Assembly (NCBI RefSeq): GCF_900455735.1
Contig: NZ_UAUI01000025.1
Coordinates: 1 to 64,000, forward strand
Length of the DNA: 64,000 bases
Reading direction: 5' to 3'
Source of the DNA: Rhodococcus wratislaviensis
Lineage (GTDB): Bacteria > Actinomycetota > Actinomycetes > Mycobacteriales > Mycobacteriaceae
Shown: positions 59,669 through 64,000 of the stretch, piece by piece
Position numbering within the stretch: the first letter of the stretch is position 1
How the letters are laid out: each line of letters opens with the position of its first letter
The notes under the pieces: generated by a model
Databases searched by the model: none
What the model saw: the letters and a program-made list of their open reading frames with translations, nothing else
Told to the model about the DNA's origin: nothing
Made by a program: the position numbers and the translations under genes

Positions 59669-62104
59669 CTAGTTCTGCGTCACCTCGCTGGACTTGTTCG
59701 CGTCGACCGACTGTTCGGTCAGGTGGTCGGTCTTGCACTGGAAGTTCCGGTACATGTCCATCTGGTCGCTGTAGTGCCGTGAACGCGTGCCGTCCGGTGC
59801 GATGAACCCGCTCTGGCCGGGCGGCCCGACGGTGCAGAGGTCGGCGATGCCGTCGCCGAGCACGATGCGGTCGTTCTGGGTACCACGGTTCATGTACGGC
59901 GACAGGGACAGCACCTCGTCGCTACCGGCCTGGGGGACGCCCAGGTAGTTCTTGTAGTCGAACCGATTCGCGGCGACCGGCATCTTCCAGCCGGCGGGGT
60001 CGGGGCCCTGCTCGGTGCGCAGCCGGTCCATCGCCTGGCCGAACGTCGAACGGAGGACGGACATCCGGTCCGCTCCGTTGAAGAAGTCGGTGGTCTGTGG
60101 AACTCCGGACTCGTCGCCGCGCAGGGCGTTGTAGACGAGTTTCGTCGCCTCGGCGGGACGCGCGGTGCCCGCGGCGGGGTACACCTTGCCCGAGTACGAG
60201 GCGTACACGTCTTCCGGCAGGTCGTCCCGGATCACCGTGTCGAACAGGATCGGCAGCCACGTGCGCATGATCGCCGGTTGCGGGTCGTCGTACACGCCGT
60301 CCGCGTTGTCGTCGGTGGCCTGTCCGTCCCAGTCGCGGAGCATGTTCACGCCCGCGGCGACAGGGTCGCTGCCGGGCAGTTGCTCGGTGGCCTGCGCCAG
60401 GTACGGCAGCAGATAGTCGACGTTGAGGTCGGCGAACGACGCCTGCCGGTTGATGTCCCAGATCTCGCCGGGGGTGAACTTGTCCTTGGCCTCGAGGCGA
60501 GTGGTGATCGCTCGCACGCGGTCGACGGGGGACCAGTTGTAGCCGTCGGCGAGTGCGCCGGCCGCGGATTGATTGTTCCAGTTGGCCAGATAGCCCTGCT
60601 CGGGGTTGTACGACTGCGGGTTCTCCTCGAAGGGGCGGATGCCCTCCCACTCCATGCTGCCGTCACCGATCGCCGGAAGTCGAAGGTCCTGGTCGGCAGG
60701 GCGGACCGGCAGTCGACCGGGGGAGACGTACCCGATGTTTCCCTGGTTGTCGGCGTAGTACCAGTTGATGGTGATGGCCACCTTCTTCGCCTGCTCGAGG
60801 AACTCGTCCCAGCTCGTGGCCTTCATGATGTCGATCCAGGCGACCAGCGACTGGATCTCGTATCCCGCCCAGCTCTCCTTCAGGGAGTAGGCACTGCCGT
60901 TCGGGGTGTCGAAACTGGTGACGCGGCCGTGCACCGTCGAGTAGACGGGGTACGCGACGTCCGGTCCGCCCCGCACCTCGATCGTCTCGTTCCGCACCTC
61001 CATCGGGCGGTATTCGCCGTCGTACCGGTACGCGTGCTCGTTCGAGGGGTCGAGCACTTCCTGATAGACGTCGTTGACGTCGAGCGGCCCGGCGGTCGCT
61101 CCCCACGAGATCGTCTTATTGGTGCCGAACAGAACGGTCGGGACGGCATAGGGGGTGTTTCCCGCAACGTCGAGGCCGGCGCCGTGCAAACCGACGCCGT
61201 ACACGTAGGACGGGTTGAACCAGCCGAACTGCGGTCCGTTCATCAGAATGGATGTGCCGTCGGCGGTCTTGTCGGCGCCGACCATCCAGAGGTTGCTGGC
61301 CTCGGGTTTCATGTGCGGCCATTCGCCTCCGCCGGCGTTCTTCATCCGGGTCAGATTCGCGTCGGGCAGAGCCTGCGTGACGTCGGAGAGCCCCGCTTCC
61401 TGTGACATCGCGTGCGGCCCGTCGTCGGGCGAAGTCGACTCGTCGCGGGGGACCGTCGTCGGGGCGCCGGGATCTTCCTCGGCCCAGATCAGCTGGTCGA
61501 AGAGCTGCCTGCCCTTCTCGTCGCCGTTCTTCGCCTGCAGGCTCTTCAGGACCTGGAGGTTCGCGAGTTCGCTGCTCGACTGGGAGAACCTGTTGGCCAT
61601 GGTCTGCACCCAGACCATGGCCACGTCGTACCCGGTCCAGTGCTCGGGCCGGAAGTCGCCGTCCAGGAACTGCTTCGGCATCAGGTGTGCCGGATCTGCG
61701 CCGACCTCGTCGATCCGCTTGTTGAACCCCTCGGCGTAGCCCTCGAAGATGTCGCGTTCAGTCTGCGGGAGTCGGGCCAGCTGATCCTTGATCGACTGTG
61801 GATCGATGCTGTTGCGCGCCGTCTTGTCGATTTCGACGTAGTCGGGTCCGAGCACCTCGGCCGCCGTGCCGATCGACGACCGCTTGGCCATCTCCATCTG
61901 GAACAGCCGATCCTCGGCGACCGAGTAGCCGTATCCGGAGTACAGCGCGCGCGTGGTGTCGGCGTACACGTGGGGGATTCCGTAGCCGTCCCTCTTCACC
62001 GTGATCCCGGTTCCGGGGGAGTCCTGCGTTCCGGTGGCCGAGCAGGCCGTCAGCAGCACGCTGAGTCCGACGCCCAGGGCGAGCAGCGCCTTCGTCGTCT
62101 TCAT
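59669..62104 (-). CDS. Penicillin acylase (S45) family lipoprotein
   Basis: An 811-aa Ntn-hydrolase precursor. The signal peptide ends LLTAC with lipid-modified C21. The alpha part (VKRDGYGIPHVYADTTRALYSGYGYSVAEDRLFQMEMAKR) is followed by the autoproteolysis site: S270 in PEASNLWMVG becomes the N-terminal nucleophile of the beta chain. VSPGRLPVRP and SWGATAGPLDVNDVY are conserved beta-chain segments. Members cleave acyl-homoserine lactones, penicillins or other amides; the substrate is open. The location is cell surface. Confidence 0.92.
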   Translation of the reverse strand: MKTTKALLALGVGLSVLLTACSATGTQDSPGTGITVKRDGYGIPHVYADTTRALYSGYGYSVAEDRLFQMEMAKRSSIGTAAEVLGPDYVEIDKTARNSIDPQSIKDQLARLPQTERDIFEGYAEGFNKRIDEVGADPAHLMPKQFLDGDFRPEHWTGYDVAMVWVQTMANRFSQSSSELANLQVLKSLQAKNGDEKGRQLFDQLIWAEEDPGAPTTVPRDESTSPDDGPHAMSQEAGLSDVTQALPDANLTRMKNAGGGEWPHMKPEASNLWMVGADKTADGTSILMNGPQFGWFNPSYVYGVGLHGAGLDVAGNTPYAVPTVLFGTNKTISWGATAGPLDVNDVYQEVLDPSNEHAYRYDGEYRPMEVRNETIEVRGGPDVAYPVYSTVHGRVTSFDTPNGSAYSLKESWAGYEIQSLVAWIDIMKATSWDEFLEQAKKVAITINWYYADNQGNIGYVSPGRLPVRPADQDLRLPAIGDGSMEWEGIRPFEENPQSYNPEQGYLANWNNQSAAGALADGYNWSPVDRVRAITTRLEAKDKFTPGEIWDINRQASFADLNVDYLLPYLAQATEQLPGSDPVAAGVNMLRDWDGQATDDNADGVYDDPQPAIMRTWLPILFDTVIRDDLPEDVYASYSGKVYPAAGTARPAEATKLVYNALRGDESGVPQTTDFFNGADRMSVLRSTFGQAMDRLRTEQGPDPAGWKMPVAANRFDYKNYLGVPQAGSDEVLSLSPYMNRGTQNDRIVLGDGIADLCTVGPPGQSGFIAPDGTRSRHYSDQMDMYRNFQCKTDHLTEQSVDANKSSEVTQN

Positions 62105-62327
62105 CGACAGCCTCGGTTCCGGTCGGTGGCAGACCGGTGTCGATCACATCGATACATCTCGCTCCTATAACCGTACGTTCGGTTGGTATCCCGGCGTATT
62201 GTGTCGTGAAACACGATTGCCGTCAAGAGTGGTGATGCTCTCCGATGTGCGCCGCAGGCGGCGCCTCGCAATGGCGGGAACTGCGGAAGTGGCGCGGCGC
62301 GGAGCTACACGCCGACGCGCCCTCCGA
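62105..62327. promoter_or_regulatory. Divergent control region of acylase and Cys-rich leader
   Basis: Non-coding. TCGTG-AAA-CACGA (62204-62216) is a perfect small dyad about 100 bp before the acylase start. GCGCCG/CGGCGC forms a short GC hairpin at about 62250. No gene is visible. Confidence 0.4.
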
Positions 62328-62356
62328 TTGGTGAAACCGACCGAAGCTGCTAGTTT
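62328..62356 (+). promoter_or_regulatory. Promoter for a leaderless transcript
   Basis: TTGGTG (62328-62333), a 17-nt spacer and TAGTTT (62351-62356, TANNNT) end 6 nt before an ATG at 62363. A start site about 7 nt after the -10 box would fall on that ATG, giving a leaderless mRNA. Confidence 0.5.
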
Positions 62357-62362
62357 CGTGTC

Positions 62363-62476
62363 ATGTCTTCAGGCCAGTCGACCGCTCCGCGGGTCACCTA
62401 TGTGACTTCCGCGCTGGGCTCGCGGCTGCCCTTGGCGCGGGAACTGTGTTGTCGCTGTCTCAGCATCTGCAGCTAA
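62363..62476 (+). CDS. 37-aa cysteine-rich leader peptide (leaderless)
   Basis: MSSGQSTAPRVTYVTSALGS followed by RLPLARELCCRCLSICS. Four cysteines (29, 30, 32, 36) fall in the last nine residues, just before the stop. There is no ribosome site, but a -10 box sits at leaderless spacing. Polycysteine leaderless small ORFs act as cysteine-responsive attenuators in mycobacteria; this has that form. It lies 111 nt upstream of the ROK regulator, an unusual target. Translation is not proven. Confidence 0.5.
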   Translation: MSSGQSTAPRVTYVTSALGSRLPLARELCCRCLSICS

Positions 62477-62587
62477 TTCGCGCAGTCTTCTCCTGATCGA
62501 TCGTCCTCGGTCGTCCCCACTCTCCGATGGGACGGATGCAGCGTTCGGACGAAGGTGCGCACCGCCTCCGCTTGCAAGGACTGCCAC

Positions 62588-63862
62588 GTGTCTACCCCCA
62601 CTCTTTCCAGCCCCACCCGGACCGGCTCCGCATCTCGATTCCAGCGGCCCGTGTCCCGTCCCCGTCTCCACATCGTTCCCCCCGAGCTGCGGATCAGCGA
62701 CGGCCCGGCCGCCGGTGTTCTGCGGGTGGCCCGGTCTCGCGGGCCGCTGTCCAGGGATGTCGCCGCGAAAGCGACCGGCCTGAGCATCGCCACCGTCAAC
62801 CGTCAGGTGTCGGCGCTTCTCGACCTCGGGCTGCTGCGCGAACGCGGCGACCTCACGCCGTCCGGCGCCATCGGCCGTCCGCGCGTTCCGTTCGAGGTCA
62901 ACCACGAGCCCTACCTGACGGTGGGCATCCACATCGGCGCGGTCGTGACCAGCATCATCGCCAGCGACCTGCGCGGGAAGGTCCTCGGCGCGGTCGAGGT
63001 ACCCACCCCGCAGGGAGCATCCGCCGACGCACTCGCCGGCATCGCACGCAGCGCGCGGGCCTTCGCCTCCCGCTGGCACCGGCGTCGCCCGCTGTGGGCG
63101 GGTGTCGCCCTCGGCGGTCGTGTCGATCCGCAGACCGGTGTCGTCGACCATCCCCGGCTGGGATGGAAGTCCGCCCAGGTCGGTGCCATCATCGCGACCG
63201 GACTCGGGTTGCCCGTCTCCGTCGCGGCGCACGTCGAGGCGATGGCCGCGTCCGAACTGCTGCTGAGCCCGGACAGCGAAGACGGTGTCGCGCAAGGCGA
63301 AACGGGCCTGTACTTCTACGCCCGCGAGACCGCAGGCATCGCGATCACGATCGACGGCCGCGTCCACACGCCGTCGAGCGGTCCCGGTTCCATCGCGCAC
63401 CTGCCGACCGGCTCGTCGGCGCAGTGCTCGTGCGGTTCACGCGGGTGCCTCGAGGCGACGATCAGCGATCGCGCGGTCATCTCCGCCGCCCTCGATGCGG
63501 GCATCCTCCCGGAGTCCAACCAGCGGCCGACGATGAGCGCCCTCTACAAGGCCGCGTCCTCGGGTTCCGTTCCCGCGCACGAGCTTCTGGTGGAACGCGC
63601 TCAGGTGCTCGGGAAGACGGTGGCCATGCTGCGGGACCTGTTCAACCCGGACCGGGTGATCCTCGGAGGTCAGGCGTTCACCGAGTACCCGGCAGGTATC
63701 CCGCACGTCGCGGAGGCCTTCGCGCAGGCGTCGTCGCTGGAGCGCAGGGACATTCGCATTTCCGGCTTCGGCAACCGGGTGCAGGAGTACGCCTCGACGG
63801 TCGTGTCGCTGAGCACGATCTACTCCGATCCGGTCGGAGCGATGCGCCGGACATCGAACTAA
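62588..63862 (+). CDS. ROK-family transcriptional regulator (Rv0485-like)
   Basis: About 424 aa from GTG 62588, which has AAGGA upstream; a longer frame from 62555 is possible. The N-terminal winged helix is VARSRGPLSRDVAAKATGLSIATVNRQVSALLDLGLL. The C-terminal ROK fold has the zinc motif CSCGSRGCLEA. The usual kinase aspartate region (NDANAA) is replaced by AHVEAMAA, so it is a regulator without sugar kinase activity. The position after the SDR fits Rv0485, which precedes mshA in mycobacteria. Confidence 0.9.
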   Translation: MSTPTLSSPTRTGSASRFQRPVSRPRLHIVPPELRISDGPAAGVLRVARSRGPLSRDVAAKATGLSIATVNRQVSALLDLGLLRERGDLTPSGAIGRPRVPFEVNHEPYLTVGIHIGAVVTSIIASDLRGKVLGAVEVPTPQGASADALAGIARSARAFASRWHRRRPLWAGVALGGRVDPQTGVVDHPRLGWKSAQVGAIIATGLGLPVSVAAHVEAMAASELLLSPDSEDGVAQGETGLYFYARETAGIAITIDGRVHTPSSGPGSIAHLPTGSSAQCSCGSRGCLEATISDRAVISAALDAGILPESNQRPTMSALYKAASSGSVPAHELLVERAQVLGKTVAMLRDLFNPDRVILGGQAFTEYPAGIPHVAEAFAQASSLERRDIRISGFGNRVQEYASTVVSLSTIYSDPVGAMRRTSN

Positions 63863-63871
63863 CGTCACAGC

Positions 63872-63915
63872 AATTCGTCAGCCGCACGGGCAATAGTCTG
63901 TGCGGCTGACGAATT
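63872..63915. terminator. Bidirectional 16-bp hairpin, shared repeat family
   Basis: AATTCGTCAGCCGCAC (63872-63887) and GTGCGGCTGACGAATT (63900-63915) form a perfect stem between the ROK gene and a convergent gene. Outer arms and part of the loop (GCAATAGT) match the element at 42154-42195. Confidence 0.75.
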
Positions 63916-63951
63916 CGTGTGTGTCCGTCCGGGCGCTCACCCCGGCGGGTC

Positions 63952-64000
63952 TCAGAGTTTGCGCAGCCCGTCGAGGACGCGTTCCATCAGTTTCCGGTCC
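63952..64000 (-). CDS. C-terminal end of an unidentified gene (runs off window)
   Basis: A minus-strand frame enters from the window edge and ends at TGA 63952-63954 with the residues DRKLMERVLDGLRKL. It is amphipathic-helical, convergent with the ROK gene and separated by a hairpin. Too short to identify. Confidence 0.45.
   Translation of the reverse strand, partial: DRKLMERVLDGLRKL

Overview
The window is GC-rich actinobacterial chromosome and almost certainly comes from a mycolic-acid-containing genus, most likely Rhodococcus (inference). It carries a dihydrolipoamide dehydrogenase, the acetate regulator RamB, isocitrate lyase, FadB2, an HbhA-type heparin-binding protein, DeoC, MurB, an LprQ-type L,D-transpeptidase and an Rv0485-type ROK regulator. 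From memory of the M. tuberculosis map, this backbone follows Rv0462-Rv0485 in nearly the same order and with the same strands; the nitrilase is the main gene out of order. The genes between backbone members look like rhodococcal accessory blocks.

Layout. 1-4.4 kb: a truncated prolyl oligopeptidase, lpd, a DUF5709 protein and a divergent HxlR/quinone-oxidoreductase pair. 4.4-18.3 kb: a long minus-strand run that makes a urea uptake and degradation module. It holds urtABCDE (urea ABC transporter), a GntR regulator, an SDR, a CMD-family protein, an AtoE-type transporter, urea carboxylase and allophanate hydrolase. 18.6-24.4 kb: ramB, a formamidase operon (fmdB-fmdA), aceA and fadB2. 24.5-26.8 kb: a MetE-family protein that lacks most of the canonical zinc ligands. 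26.9-33.3 kb: adhC, a SigF/RsbW pair with a SigF-like promoter, GAF-ANTAR and STAS proteins, a GT4 glycosyltransferase and small membrane proteins. 33.3-40 kb: PPK2, a Baeyer-Villiger monooxygenase, a TetR regulator, a DUF445 protein, XRE-hbhA and a DUF2516 protein. 40-49.3 kb: an operon of a 69-aa protein, a MerR regulator and a hydrolase; then a nitrilase, an aldolase/MFS/GntR cassette, purU, deoC and a DUF2993 protein. 49.3-53.7 kb: an AbiEi-type antitoxin-domain protein, a Ro/TROVE protein, a methyltransferase and two DUF2505 proteins. 53.7-64 kb: murB, ldt, SDRs, TauD, an MHS transporter, a penicillin acylase lipoprotein and a ROK regulator preceded by a cysteine-rich leaderless small ORF.

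The most interesting content is the 337-bp gap upstream of the Ro/TROVE gene. It encodes two abutting structured RNAs on the minus strand. The first contains a circularly permuted tRNA mimic (T-arm, 7-bp acceptor hairpin, D-arm), as in YrlA-type Y RNAs. The second has a perfect 14-bp terminal stem, a T-arm and no D-arm. Both share a near-identical internal loop (GUGCGYA) next to the terminal stem, which suggests a common protein-binding site.

Many gene ends carry long, near-perfect inverted repeats without U-tracts. Two of these share sequence with each other, and one is a perfect 40-bp palindrome. Nitrogen scavenging (urea, formamide, nitrilase) and acetate/fatty-acid metabolism (RamB, AceA, FadB2) are the main metabolic themes.
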